DNA of 64,000 nucleotides from Lysinibacillus sp. JNUCC-52. GTDB taxonomy: Bacteria; Bacillota; Bacilli; Bacillales_A; Planococcaceae. Position 1 is the first letter of the stretch. Each line of letters opens with the position of its first letter. The notes below the pieces were generated by a model. It searched no databases and was not told the origin of the DNA. It worked only from the letters and a program-made list of their open reading frames with translations. The stretch is taken from contig NZ_CP065546.1 of the NCBI RefSeq assembly GCF_015999545.1, forward strand, positions 3,628,001 to 3,692,000, written 5' to 3'. Position numbers and translations under genes: made by a program. Of the stretch, positions 8,515-17,339 are shown piece after piece.

Positions 8515-8636
8515 TTTGGAGGGATTTTTTATAAATAGCAGGCGCTACAATACAAAGATTGTAATAGATTTCTTCAAATTACTACCCATCCTAAGCTATA
8601 CTTATCATCAAAGCAATTGAATGGAGCTGGTAGCAA

Positions 8637-9209
8637 GTGTTAAAAACACAAATAGAATCATTAATAAACAACGAAGCTAATAGTAAATTACTAGAAGTAG
8701 AAAAGGCGTATGCTCAAAAGCACGCATTGTTAGATGAGGATGCAACAGTAGATACGATTGCATTGCAATTTGAAGTAATTGAACGTTGCAATAAGGAGAC
8801 GGAAGAGTTAATTGTTGAAGAAACAGCTTCGTTTCTAACAAATTCAGTTCAATATTTAAAAGAGCATGCAAATGAATTTTTGTATGTGGCATCAGAACGT
8901 TTTGATGTGATTCGCGTCGATTCGTTTGCGCTTGAATTTGACGGGGCGTTTGGTGTGTATAGTGCCTTGTTTGGGCTTCGACTACAAAAGAAGTACAGTG
9001 AGTTTTTGCACTCGTATTTAAAAGCACATTTGCAACATGAGAAGATGACGTACAATGTGGCATTTTCTGGAGAAGACGGTCTTTGGGAAGTAAATCTTGC
9101 GTTAGATGCGCTGGATGGCTTTAGTGAGCAGCAGTCATTTGACGAAGTGTTAGCACAATTATATTCGCTTGTTTTTGAGCTTCTTGAAGAACTTGAAGCG
9201 GCTGTCTGA
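8637..9209 (+). CDS. Hypothetical acidic, helix-rich protein (190 aa)
   Basis: GTG start with GGAG about ten bases upstream. The product is acidic and predicted largely helical, with long amphipathic stretches in residues 1-75 and 155-190 and no signal peptide or membrane segment. No family was recognised. It stands alone between a hairpin and a GC-rich repeat, so context gives no function. Codon use looks like that of its neighbours. Confidence 0.65.
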   Translation: MLKTQIESLINNEANSKLLEVEKAYAQKHALLDEDATVDTIALQFEVIERCNKETEELIVEETASFLTNSVQYLKEHANEFLYVASERFDVIRVDSFALEFDGAFGVYSALFGLRLQKKYSEFLHSYLKAHLQHEKMTYNVAFSGEDGLWEVNLALDALDGFSEQQSFDEVLAQLYSLVFELLEELEAAV

Positions 9210-9246
9210 TGAGGATGCTGATTTTAAGATTTAGAAGAGAATACTA

Positions 9247-9421
9247 GTTGATGGTAGCGAAGGTGGTGACTCCTGCGGGAATAGCACACAATGTAAGACG
9301 CAAAAAGACCGCGCGTTAGCGAGGGTTGCTCCTTATTGTAAACCTAAAGACATCCCCGCTAAAAGCGAGTAAATCGCCCGTAAACCCGCACATAGAAAGC
9401 ACCGCCGTAGCGAACATCAAC
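9247..9421. repeat. Degenerate copy of the GC-rich palindromic repeat
   Basis: Starts GTTGATGGTAGCG and ends with CGAACATCAAC, so the ends are inverted repeats. The interior keeps GACTCCTGCGGGAA, GTAAGACGC and GCGAGGGTTGC shared with copies at 30.4, 30.6, 40.7 and 58.2 kb. The middle is more diverged than in the other copies. No coding capacity. Confidence 0.75.
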
Positions 9422-9429
9422 GTCTAAGC

Positions 9430-9469
9430 AAAAAGTGTTAGCTTGATCGCCATCAAGCTAACACTTTTT
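9430..9469. terminator. Bidirectional intrinsic terminator
   Basis: Perfect 18-bp stem around a CGCC loop (left arm 9430-9447, right arm 9452-9469) with A/T runs at both ends. It serves the MFS gene on the minus strand. Confidence 0.9.
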
Positions 9470-9477
9470 CTCGTCTC

Positions 9478-11094
9478 TTAAGAAACCGTCTCCTCGACAA
9501 CGACCATTTCCGAGGCAATAACCGCTGTAGCAGGTGCCTTCTTTGCCTTTGGAATCAAGAAGCAAAGGAACAGAATCGTAGCAAACAATGCCATTGCAAT
9601 ATAGGCAATCGAATGGACAGCGGACGTAAGACCTGCTGCATTAGCCGTAGTATAGATGGACTCGAATGATACGCCTAAAGATGTAAGGTGTTCAGCTAAG
9701 GCACTGTTTTCGACAGTACCTGTTTGACCAGCGGCTAGTAGTGCGGCTGAATGCTCGCTTGTGATACCTGCTTCCGTTGCATTCGCTACTAATGTTTCTT
9801 TAAATGCCGCGTCTTTAAAAATGGAGAATAGTACAATACCTGAGACAGAGCCTAATGGTGTGCCGAAATCACGGATGAATGAGAATAGACCTGCGCCTGC
9901 CGCTAGTTTTTCTTTTGGTACTTCGTTTAAGGCGAATTTCATTAAGATTGGTGTATTGGCTCCAGAAACGAAACCGAGACAAACGGCTAATGTCGCAATA
10001 ATATTAAATGGCATGGATGCGTCTAGCATTGTAAAAATAAACATAACAATCGTTGGGATAAAGAAAATGGCAATTAAAATGGAACGGCCATTGATTTTAT
10101 CTGACAAGCGACCTACAACTAAGCCACCGATCGATGAGGCGCCGTATAAGAACATATAAAATAATCCTGTTTGGGAGGCGTCTCCACCTGGGCGTGATGT
10201 GATAAAGAAGTTCATGCAATAAATAAATAGCATAAAGGTTGCCACGATAAGCAAGTTAATGCCGACCGCCATGCTAAATAGTTTAATTTTTAATAACGAC
10301 AATTCAACTAGTGGATTGTTAATGCGGTTTTCGCAAATCCATAACAGCGTAAGTGCCACGATTCCGACAATCAACGTAATGATTGTATACGAGGAAAAGA
10401 AGCCGAACGTTTTGCCGATTGTTGACACGGACAACAGTGTGGCTGATGTAACAAAGATAAGGATAAGACCGATGTAATCAAAGGATGATTGCTTTTCTCC
10501 CTTCGATTCCTCTACGAAAATTAAGACAACAATTAAGCCAAGAAACGCTAATGCCGCACTAATCCAATAAATAATGGGCCAGCCATATTGTAAAATTAAA
10601 TAGCCAGCAATTGCCGCACCTGACATGGCAGCGATAGCTTGTACGGATGAAAAAATGCCCGATGCCATGCCGCGTTTTTCTGGTGGGAAAATAACACCGA
10701 TATAAGCAATCGCTATGGGTAAGATAAACCCAACAGCTACGCCTTGGAATACCCGCGCAATAAGGAACACTGTGAAATCTGGTGCTATCGCAGCCGCAAC
10801 TTCAGAAATAGCAAAAATGACCATGCCGATGAGCAACATCTTTTTTCGACCATACTGATCCGCAAGACGACCTACAATTGGATATAGTGTAGCAGAAGCA
10901 ACATAAAAAGTTAGTAAAATTAAACCAGCTAAATAGGTTGGTAATTTAAAATGTTGCGAAATTACTGGAATGGCTGGTGCCTGAAATGCCATTGCCTCAA
11001 TTGCTACAAATGCCCCAAAAACTAATGCTAAAAATTGAATCCATTGTGACCTCGTGACCTTTGCATTTTGTGGTTTACTTTCCGTACTTGCCAT
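9478..11094 (-). CDS. MFS drug/solute transporter (DHA2-like)
   Basis: 538 residues with about 13-14 hydrophobic segments. Motif A is GRLADQYGRKKM near residues 75-86, and the EmrB/QacA-type motif region SGAAIAGYL lies near 158. A long outer loop precedes the last membrane segment (residues ~420-490), as in DHA2 proteins. It lies next to a TetR regulator on the same strand and the catabolic operon divergent from that regulator, so it may carry the pathway substrate or an inhibitory intermediate. GGGGGATGA lies about ten bases before the ATG. Confidence 0.85.
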   Translation of the reverse strand: MASTESKPQNAKVTRSQWIQFLALVFGAFVAIEAMAFQAPAIPVISQHFKLPTYLAGLILLTFYVASATLYPIVGRLADQYGRKKMLLIGMVIFAISEVAAAIAPDFTVFLIARVFQGVAVGFILPIAIAYIGVIFPPEKRGMASGIFSSVQAIAAMSGAAIAGYLILQYGWPIIYWISAALAFLGLIVVLIFVEESKGEKQSSFDYIGLILIFVTSATLLSVSTIGKTFGFFSSYTIITLIVGIVALTLLWICENRINNPLVELSLLKIKLFSMAVGINLLIVATFMLFIYCMNFFITSRPGGDASQTGLFYMFLYGASSIGGLVVGRLSDKINGRSILIAIFFIPTIVMFIFTMLDASMPFNIIATLAVCLGFVSGANTPILMKFALNEVPKEKLAAGAGLFSFIRDFGTPLGSVSGIVLFSIFKDAAFKETLVANATEAGITSEHSAALLAAGQTGTVENSALAEHLTSLGVSFESIYTTANAAGLTSAVHSIAYIAMALFATILFLCFLIPKAKKAPATAVIASEMVVVEETVS

Positions 11095-11216
11095 CTCTAC
11101 TCATCCCCCTTAATGGTAATAAAGCGTTTACAATTCAATGCATCTCCTTCCGCAAGATTTTATTAAGCCCCATTATAAGAGATATATTTTTCGGAATTCA
11201 ATCCACAAAATCTATG

Positions 11217-11281
11217 AAAATGTCGTATAAACAACAATGTCTTGTGCTTTGTTGTGTTTTTACTGATGTTTCGACATTTTT
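11217..11281. terminator. Imperfect long hairpin between TetR and MFS genes
   Basis: AAAATGTCG at the left and CGACATTTTT at the right form the base of a stem, with AACAACAA/TTGTTGTG pairing inside. T runs follow on either strand. It overlaps the TetR gene edge and probably separates TetR from MFS transcription. Confidence 0.4.
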
Positions 11282-11287
11282 CTTTCT

Positions 11288-11854
11288 TTAACGATCTAAT
11301 TGCTGACAAAGCATGTTGGACTCAAAAAGTTTTGTCGTTTCTTGCGCTATAAATTGTGCGGAATATTGATAATAGGTTTCCACACTCCAATGATAAATCA
11401 TGCCTGTTATGACGGAGGCATAATACGTGGCAGCAATTTGAGGTGCTGGCATCTTGTCCTTTACTACAAGTAAAAATTGGTTATAAATTTCCGCAGAAAG
11501 TCTTTTCATAAAAGAGTCGCTAAACGTTAAAAAGGTGTGGAAGGCCACATAGTGCTGTTCTACATAGCTAAAGATTGCATGTTGTACATCATATTGAAAA
11601 AAGAAGGTTGGAGAAGGTTCGGCATACTGAACCATAATCCCGCAAATATCTTCAATGAAATCCAAAACAATTTGATTTTGTAAGTGTTCCTTTGTTTGAA
11701 AGTGCATGTAAAACGTAGAGCGATTAATATTACAACGAGCGACGATATCTGTAATCGAAACAACTGTAGAGCCTCTTTCTTGAACTAAAGCAATGTACGT
11801 TTGCTTGATTAAGTTACGCGAATGCTGTGCACGACGGTCTTTTTTTACCTTCAT
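11288..11854 (-). CDS. TetR-family transcriptional regulator
   Basis: 188 residues. The N-terminal HTH (about 10-55) reads TVVSITDIVARCNINRSTFYMHF, typical of TetR. The C-terminal domain fits TetR_C regulators of fatty-acid or efflux genes. The start MKVKKDRR is chosen because GGGGTG precedes it; the longer upstream reading runs back through the divergent promoter. It is divergent from the acyl-CoA ligase operon, with a 131-base shared control region, and so is a likely regulator of it. Confidence 0.85.
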   Translation of the reverse strand: MKVKKDRRAQHSRNLIKQTYIALVQERGSTVVSITDIVARCNINRSTFYMHFQTKEHLQNQIVLDFIEDICGIMVQYAEPSPTFFFQYDVQHAIFSYVEQHYVAFHTFLTFSDSFMKRLSAEIYNQFLLVVKDKMPAPQIAATYYASVITGMIYHWSVETYYQYSAQFIAQETTKLFESNMLCQQLDR

Positions 11855-11985
11855 AAAAACACCCCACTTTTTTATTTCAGTTCCAATAAAAAAATTAAAA
11901 GTAATATTGCTATATTCGAAATTATATATTATCATAATCGAAATGACTATAATATTCTGAATATTCAATAAAGGAGTGTGGAGAA
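11855..11985. promoter_or_regulatory. Divergent control region, TetR versus catabolic operon
   Basis: A very AT-rich 131 bases. TATAAT at 11948-11953 can serve the rightward operon. TCGAAAT occurs twice as a direct repeat (around 11914-11920 and 11938-11944), and ATTCGAAAT is partly palindromic; these are candidate TetR sites. No strong -35 is visible, so the operon may need an activator or be weakly expressed. Confidence 0.45.
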
Positions 11986-13557
11986 GTGAACGCATATTTG
12001 CTATTGTCAATTGCCTCAAGTATTGCACCAGAGCAAGAAATTTTAACTTTTTTTAAAAGGCGTCTAACTTATGGGCAACTATCCAAGCGTGTTGGTGCAT
12101 TGGCTAGTCGGTTGGCAGCCGATGGTGTTAAACGTGGTGATCGAGTGGGGATTGTTTCGACAAATAGCCCTGAAGTAGTAGAAAGTTTTTTTGCAGCATT
12201 TCAACTAGGTGCAACCATTGTGCCGATTAATTATCGTGCTAAGCCAGAAGAGTTGGCATATATGCTACGAGATAGTGGGATTAAAGTTTTACTAATTGAG
12301 AGTCGCTATGTCCAATCAATCGAACAATTTTTAACTAACCCAATGTGCAATATTGACAAGACGATTGTAATTGGCGATGACGCACAAGGTTACGAATTGT
12401 ATGAAACATATATTGCGAACAATGAGCCAATAATTGACTTTGCTGACATAGAAGAAGACGATATTGCGATTTTACTCTATACGAGTGGGACAACGAGCTT
12501 GCCGAAAGGGGTCATGCTTACTTATACACAGCTAACGAATTATGTGATGGGGCATACCGAAGCAGCAACGGGTTTGCCGAATGGTGCATCGTTAACATGT
12601 GTTCCGAATTATCATGTAGCGGGGGCAACAAGTATTTGTAACTGTATTTATGGTGGTCGCCGTATTGTATTGATTCGCCAGTTTGAGGCAGATACGTGGC
12701 TAGACACGTTAGAGCAAGAGCAAGTGACACATGCTTTTTTAGTACCTACGATGCTCAAGCGTATTATCGATCATCCACGCTTCGGACAAACTGATTTTTC
12801 AAGTTTACAAAGCTTATCGTACGGTGCAGCTCCGATGCCATTCCCGATTATTCGTCAGGCGATTGAGATGTTCCCTTTATCCGTCGATTTTGCCAATGCG
12901 TTTGGTATGACAGAAACGACATCAACAGTTGCTGTGTTAGGACCAGATGATCATAAGCTTGTAGGCACACCAGAAGAAATTGCACGCAAGATTGAACGCT
13001 TACATTCGGTAGGAAAGCCGTTGCCAAATGTGGATATTAAAATACTCGATGACAGTCAACATGAGTTACCGCCTAATGAAATTGGTAACGTTTACATCAA
13101 AACGGCAAAGGCGATGAAGGGCTACTGGAATCGTCCCGATGAATCGCAAGAAACGTTGATTGATGGCTGGATTAACACAAAAGATATGGGTTATTTAGAT
13201 GAGGATGGCTATTTATTTTTAAAAGGTCGCAACTCGGACATGATTATCCGTGGTGGTGAAAATATTGCGCCGCAGGAAATTGAAAATGTGCTCATTGCTC
13301 ATCCAGAGATTTCGGATGCAGCGGTGATTGGCGTACCTAGTGTGGAGTGGGGCGAAGAGATTTTAGCGGTCATTATTCCAAGTAATGCACTTGCACCGCC
13401 TGCTATTGCGGATATTACGGCTTATTGTCGAGAGCGACTCGCTAGTTTTAAATGTCCTAGAATAATAGAATTTGCAACGGAATTACCACGTACATCATCT
13501 GGAAAGTTATTAAAGCGTGATTTACGTGATCAATATACTACTAACTTAGTGGAATAA
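11986..13557 (+). CDS. Acyl-CoA synthetase (AMP-binding, class I adenylate-forming)
   Basis: 523 residues. The P-loop-like motif YTSGTTSLPKG is near residues 165-175, the adenylation signature NAFGMTETT near 305, and the hinge/C-terminal GWINTKDMGYLDEDGYLFLKGR near 395-416. The catalytic Lys lies near the C-terminus in TSSGKLLKR. It activates a carboxylic acid to its CoA thioester with ATP, the expected first step of the operon. Start is GTG with AAGGAG upstream. First gene of a run extending to 24413. Confidence 0.9.
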   Translation: MNAYLLLSIASSIAPEQEILTFFKRRLTYGQLSKRVGALASRLAADGVKRGDRVGIVSTNSPEVVESFFAAFQLGATIVPINYRAKPEELAYMLRDSGIKVLLIESRYVQSIEQFLTNPMCNIDKTIVIGDDAQGYELYETYIANNEPIIDFADIEEDDIAILLYTSGTTSLPKGVMLTYTQLTNYVMGHTEAATGLPNGASLTCVPNYHVAGATSICNCIYGGRRIVLIRQFEADTWLDTLEQEQVTHAFLVPTMLKRIIDHPRFGQTDFSSLQSLSYGAAPMPFPIIRQAIEMFPLSVDFANAFGMTETTSTVAVLGPDDHKLVGTPEEIARKIERLHSVGKPLPNVDIKILDDSQHELPPNEIGNVYIKTAKAMKGYWNRPDESQETLIDGWINTKDMGYLDEDGYLFLKGRNSDMIIRGGENIAPQEIENVLIAHPEISDAAVIGVPSVEWGEEILAVIIPSNALAPPAIADITAYCRERLASFKCPRIIEFATELPRTSSGKLLKRDLRDQYTTNLVE

Positions 13558-13579
13558 AAATAGAAAGGTGATGGGGGAA

Positions 13580-14743
13580 ATGAAATTCGAATTAACAGCA
13601 GAACAAGAATTGTTACGAAAAACAATTCGTGAGTACTTGGCGGAGCAAATAACAGAGGAGTTAATCGAAGAGTTAAAAGATACACCTGAAGGGGGACCTA
13701 TTTGGAAGTCGTACATTCAAAAGCTTGGTGAAGATGGCTGGCTCGGTGTTGGTTGGCCAAAGGAATATGGGGGGCAAGGTCTTACGCCGCTTGAGCAATA
13801 TATTTTCATCGAGGAAATAGATCGTACAGGTGTCAATATTCCATTCATTACGCTAGAAACAGTCGGTCCAACGTTAATGAAATTAGGGACTGAGGAACAA
13901 AAAAATTATTTTCTACCAAAAATATTAAAAGGTGAAGTTGAGATAGCGATTGGCTATTCAGAACCGCAAGCAGGTACTGATTTAGCTGCATTAGAAACAA
14001 CAGCGATTCGTGATGGTGATGACTATATCATTAACGGTCAAAAGATTTTTACAACCAATGCACATATTGCTGATTATATTTGGCTTGCCGCGCGCACAGA
14101 TACAACAGTGTCAAAGCATAAGGGCATTTCGATTTTTTTAGTGCCAACGTCAGACCCAGGATTTTCAGTCACACCTATGGCATTAATGGGTGAGGAAACA
14201 AATGTTACGTACTATGAAAATGTGCGCGTACCAGCTTCGGCACTTGTTGGTGAAGAAAATAAAGGCTGGCAATACATTACGTCACAGCTATCCCTTGAGC
14301 GTTTAATGCTTTCTACATATGCACGGATGGAGCGTATGGTGGAAGAAACATTGGCATTTGCTCAAGATGCAGTCATTGATGGAGAACGTGTCATTGATCG
14401 ACCGTGGGTAAAAGAGCATTTTGCACAAATGAAGATGAATTTAGAAGTATTGCGTTTACTCAATTACCGTGCTGCATGGGGCCATGACAATGAACAAGAA
14501 GCGCCATTTAGACCTTCGATGAATAAAGTGTTTGCAGCTGAAATTAATCAGCGTGTCTTTGATTCTTGTATGCATATTATGGGGCTATTTGGGCAAGTGC
14601 GAGATGGCTCTGATTGGGCAATCGCGAACGGCGATGCAGAAAGTTATGCAAAGAAACGCCTAGTGTTCTTATTTGGAGGCGGTGCCAATGATGTGCAACG
14701 TGATTTAGTCGCGCGTTTTGGTTTAGGCTTACGCCGTGCTTAA
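13580..14743 (+). CDS. Acyl-CoA dehydrogenase family protein (subunit A candidate)
   Basis: 387 residues, three-domain acyl-CoA dehydrogenase: EYGGQGLTPLEQY near residue 60, GYSEPQAGTDLAALET near 125-140 (FAD/substrate region), and a C-terminal helix domain with GGGANDVQRDLVARFGLGL. Start at 13580 (MKFELTAEQ) fits an AAAGGTGA site; in-frame codons at 13568 and 13571 are possible. At the position of the catalytic Glu of medium-chain enzymes (EGT-x-x-QR) this protein has Gly, as do some FadE-type subunits that use another residue. Paired with a second ACAD at 17340, suggesting a heteromeric enzyme. Confidence 0.9.
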   Translation: MKFELTAEQELLRKTIREYLAEQITEELIEELKDTPEGGPIWKSYIQKLGEDGWLGVGWPKEYGGQGLTPLEQYIFIEEIDRTGVNIPFITLETVGPTLMKLGTEEQKNYFLPKILKGEVEIAIGYSEPQAGTDLAALETTAIRDGDDYIINGQKIFTTNAHIADYIWLAARTDTTVSKHKGISIFLVPTSDPGFSVTPMALMGEETNVTYYENVRVPASALVGEENKGWQYITSQLSLERLMLSTYARMERMVEETLAFAQDAVIDGERVIDRPWVKEHFAQMKMNLEVLRLLNYRAAWGHDNEQEAPFRPSMNKVFAAEINQRVFDSCMHIMGLFGQVRDGSDWAIANGDAESYAKKRLVFLFGGGANDVQRDLVARFGLGLRRA

Positions 14744-14764
14744 TACAAAGGAGGGGATGAAGAT

Positions 14765-15280
14765 ATGTCATTAACAACAGAAATGTTACAATCGCTCGTT
14801 GGCATTGAATCAGAGGTGACAAAGGGCACTGACGAAGTGTGCCGTCCGATGATTCGCCATTATTGTGAGGTAATGGAAGATGCCAATCCACTCTATCATG
14901 ATGACGCATATGCAAAGAATTCACGCTACGGGGAAATCATCGCACCACCAACACAGGTGCAAGTATATACGATGAATCCACTTTGGCCCAAAGTAGAGCG
15001 TGAAAAAAATTCAATGGAAAACTTAGTAGATTTACTAAAGGAGCATGGCTATTCTTCGATTGTTGCGACAGCGCAAGTACAAGAATATTTTGAGCCAATG
15101 AAAATTGGAGATGACATTAGTTATACGCTGTCCGTAAAAGAAATCTCACCGTTAAAGCAAACGGCACGTGGGCCAGGATACTTCTCGACATTTTTATATA
15201 CCTTTTTAAATCAGCGCAATGAGGTTGTCTGTAAGCAGTCATTTACAATCTTATCGTATCAAGCACAAGTGCAAGAATAG
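14765..15280 (+). CDS. MaoC N-terminal / FAS1-type dehydratase-like protein
   Basis: 171 residues matching the MaoC N-terminal (FAS1-like dehydratase) hot-dog fold: IRHYCEVMEDANPLYHDD (residues ~35-52) followed by YGEIIAPPTQVQVYTM. Probably a subunit of an enoyl-CoA hydratase made with the next gene, as in ChsH1-ChsH2 type enzymes where the two hot-dog folds sit on separate chains. GGAGGGGATGAAGAT precedes the ATG. Separated from the next gene by 11 bases. Confidence 0.85.
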   Translation: MSLTTEMLQSLVGIESEVTKGTDEVCRPMIRHYCEVMEDANPLYHDDAYAKNSRYGEIIAPPTQVQVYTMNPLWPKVEREKNSMENLVDLLKEHGYSSIVATAQVQEYFEPMKIGDDISYTLSVKEISPLKQTARGPGYFSTFLYTFLNQRNEVVCKQSFTILSYQAQVQE

Positions 15281-15291
15281 GAGGAATGAGA

Positions 15292-15732
15292 ATGGAAGCG
15301 ACGACATATGCAAGCATAACGTGGAATGCCATTGAAGTCGGAACGGAATTGCCAACTACCTCTAGGGAGGTAACGGCAGCATTAGTTGTGGGCGGTGCCA
15401 TTGCAGCGACGCATGATTATGAAAACGTCCATCACGATCATAGGGCAGCAAAGGCAGCTGGCGCAGATGATGTCTTTATGAATATTTTAACGACGAACGG
15501 TCTTGTTGGTAAGTACTTAACTGATTGGGCAGGGCCAGAAAGCACGTTGAAAAAAATTGCGTTGAAATTGGCAGTTCCGAACTATCCAAATGACACGCTC
15601 GTTTTTAGCGGTCATGTCAAAAACAAGTATGAGGACAATAATGAATGGCTAGTAGAGATAGAGTTTGTCGGTAAAAACAATCTAGGCTATCACGCATTAG
15701 GAGAAGGCGTTTTAGCAATACCAAGGGGGTAA
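15292..15732 (+). CDS. MaoC-like hydratase subunit
   Basis: 146 residues, hot-dog fold. ATHDYENVHHDHRAAKAAG (about 38-56) corresponds to the hydratase-2 active-site region with Asp and His, followed by MNILTTNGLVGKYLTDW. The ATG at 15292 is used because AGGAGG ends seven bases before it; the ATG at 15286 is too close. It is expected to partner the preceding FAS1-type protein in hydrating an unsaturated acyl-CoA. Confidence 0.85.
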   Translation: MEATTYASITWNAIEVGTELPTTSREVTAALVVGGAIAATHDYENVHHDHRAAKAAGADDVFMNILTTNGLVGKYLTDWAGPESTLKKIALKLAVPNYPNDTLVFSGHVKNKYEDNNEWLVEIEFVGKNNLGYHALGEGVLAIPRG

Positions 15733-15736
15733 AAGT

Positions 15737-16903
15737 GTGGAAACGATTCAAGGGAAAGCAGCAATTGTAGGAATTGGACAAACGGAATTTAGTCAAAATT
15801 GTGGAAGAACGGAATTAAGAATGGCTCTTGAAGCGATTCTAGCTGCAGCAGAGGATGCAGGTTTAGCTATAAACGAAATCGATGGCATGGTCAATTATAC
15901 GATGGATAGTGCGACTCAAATAGATATAGTACGTGCACTTGGCATTCCTAACTTAAGCTACTTCAATCAAATTCCATATGGTGGTGGTGCGAGTTGTGGC
16001 ACGGTTGCCAGTGCAGCGGCAGCTGTCGCATCGGGTATGGCGAACTATGTCGTTTGTGTACGGTCCATTCGTGATGCATCTGGTCCGATGCGTTATGGCG
16101 ATTTCGAGCCAACACGTGTAAGTGGAGATTTGAACATGGGCATGTATCATCCATATGGCTTATTAACACCTGTGTCATGGGTAGCGATGTTTGCCAACCG
16201 CTACATTCATGAATATGGCATAAAGGATGGACAGCTAGCGTGGGCACCGTTAGTTAATCGTGAAAATGCGAACCGTAATCCAAATGCTATTTTTCATCAT
16301 CGCAAAATGACGATGGAGGAATACTTAGAATCGCCAATTAATGTCGAGCCATTGCGTCGCCATGATTGCTGTTTAAGTACGGACGGTGCCATTGCAGTTA
16401 TTGTAACAACGCCAGAGCGTGCAAAAGCATTAAGGCAAAAGCCTGCGATTATAGCTGGCGCGAGCCAAGGAATGTCTACAAATGGAGAAGTGATGACGAG
16501 TTATTACCGCGATGAAATTACGTTTTTGCATGAAGTAGAAGCATCAGGTAAAAAGTTATTCCAGCAAGCTGGTATTACACCGCAGGACATTGATGTGGCA
16601 CAGATTTACGATGCATTTAGTCCATTAATTCCGATGCAACTGGAAGCACTTGGCTTTGTTAGTAGAGGCGAAGGGGTTGCGTTTTGTGAAGGCGGCACGC
16701 GCATTAATCGTCACGGGGAGTTACCGATTAATACAGCAGGAGGCTTAATGTCGGAAGGTTATTTACATGGCATGAATTTAATAACAGAAGGTGTTCGTCA
16801 AATTCGTGGTACATCCACAACACAAATAGATAACGTAGAAAATGTGCTTGTTACAGGTGGTACATGTGTGCCAACAAGTGGGCTCATTTTAAGAAGGGGG
16901 TAA
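15737..16903 (+). CDS. Thiolase-like protein (SCP2/Ltp2 group; retro-aldolase candidate)
   Basis: 388 residues, thiolase superfamily. GGGASCG near residues 80-86 carries a Cys near the nucleophile region; QIYDAFSPLIPMQLEALGF near 292-310 and INTAGGLMSEGYLHGMNLITEGVRQIRG near 335-362 match the lipid-transfer-protein/SCP2 thiolases. It is followed immediately by a DUF35 protein, the arrangement of Ltp2-ChsH2 aldolases in steroid side-chain degradation. It may therefore cleave a beta-hydroxyacyl-CoA by retro-aldol chemistry or act as a true thiolase. Start is GTG, 4 bases after the MaoC stop. Confidence 0.85.
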   Translation: METIQGKAAIVGIGQTEFSQNCGRTELRMALEAILAAAEDAGLAINEIDGMVNYTMDSATQIDIVRALGIPNLSYFNQIPYGGGASCGTVASAAAAVASGMANYVVCVRSIRDASGPMRYGDFEPTRVSGDLNMGMYHPYGLLTPVSWVAMFANRYIHEYGIKDGQLAWAPLVNRENANRNPNAIFHHRKMTMEEYLESPINVEPLRRHDCCLSTDGAIAVIVTTPERAKALRQKPAIIAGASQGMSTNGEVMTSYYRDEITFLHEVEASGKKLFQQAGITPQDIDVAQIYDAFSPLIPMQLEALGFVSRGEGVAFCEGGTRINRHGELPINTAGGLMSEGYLHGMNLITEGVRQIRGTSTTQIDNVENVLVTGGTCVPTSGLILRRG

Positions 16904-16909
16904 AACAAT

Positions 16910-17326
16910 ATGGTGCAATATACGGGTATTGGCACGCCAAAGCCAAATATGAATGAAGATACGGAAATGTTTTGGCACAAGCTTCGGGAAACAAAGAAAC
17001 TACATTTTCAACAATGTTGTAAGTGCGGTACAGTGTTACATCCACCGCGTCCTATTTGTTATAACTGCCATAGTTTTGACTTGGAATGGGTAGAAACGCC
17101 TACGAAAGGAACAATCTATTCTTATGTTGTGTATCACCGTTCGGTACACCCAGGATTTCAAACACCGTACGAAGTAGTATTAGTTGAATTAGAAAATGGT
17201 GCAAGAATTGTTGGCAATATGCTGGACGCTGCCCCAGATGAATTGGCAATCGGTATGCCTGTAGAAGTAGTCGTAGACGATCAGGTCTATGAAGACTTAT
17301 CTCTTATTAAGTTTAAAAAAATATGA
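16910..17326 (+). CDS. Zn-ribbon OB-fold protein (DUF35), thiolase partner
   Basis: 138 residues. A rubredoxin-like zinc ribbon (CCKCGTVLHPPRPICYNC, about 35-53) is followed by an OB fold (TIYSYVVYHRSVHPGF to VEVVVDD). DUF35 proteins bind and complete the active site of Ltp2-type thiolases and aldolases; this gene starts 6 bases after the thiolase stop. GGGGG precedes the ATG. Confidence 0.9.
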   Translation: MVQYTGIGTPKPNMNEDTEMFWHKLRETKKLHFQQCCKCGTVLHPPRPICYNCHSFDLEWVETPTKGTIYSYVVYHRSVHPGFQTPYEVVLVELENGARIVGNMLDAAPDELAIGMPVEVVVDDQVYEDLSLIKFKKI

Positions 17327-17339
17327 GGAGGGGTCGTAA

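Noticed and set aside
9761..10159. Plus-strand open frames inside the MFS gene
   Set aside because: Mirror of the membrane-protein codons on the opposite strand; no ribosome site, unlikely protein composition.
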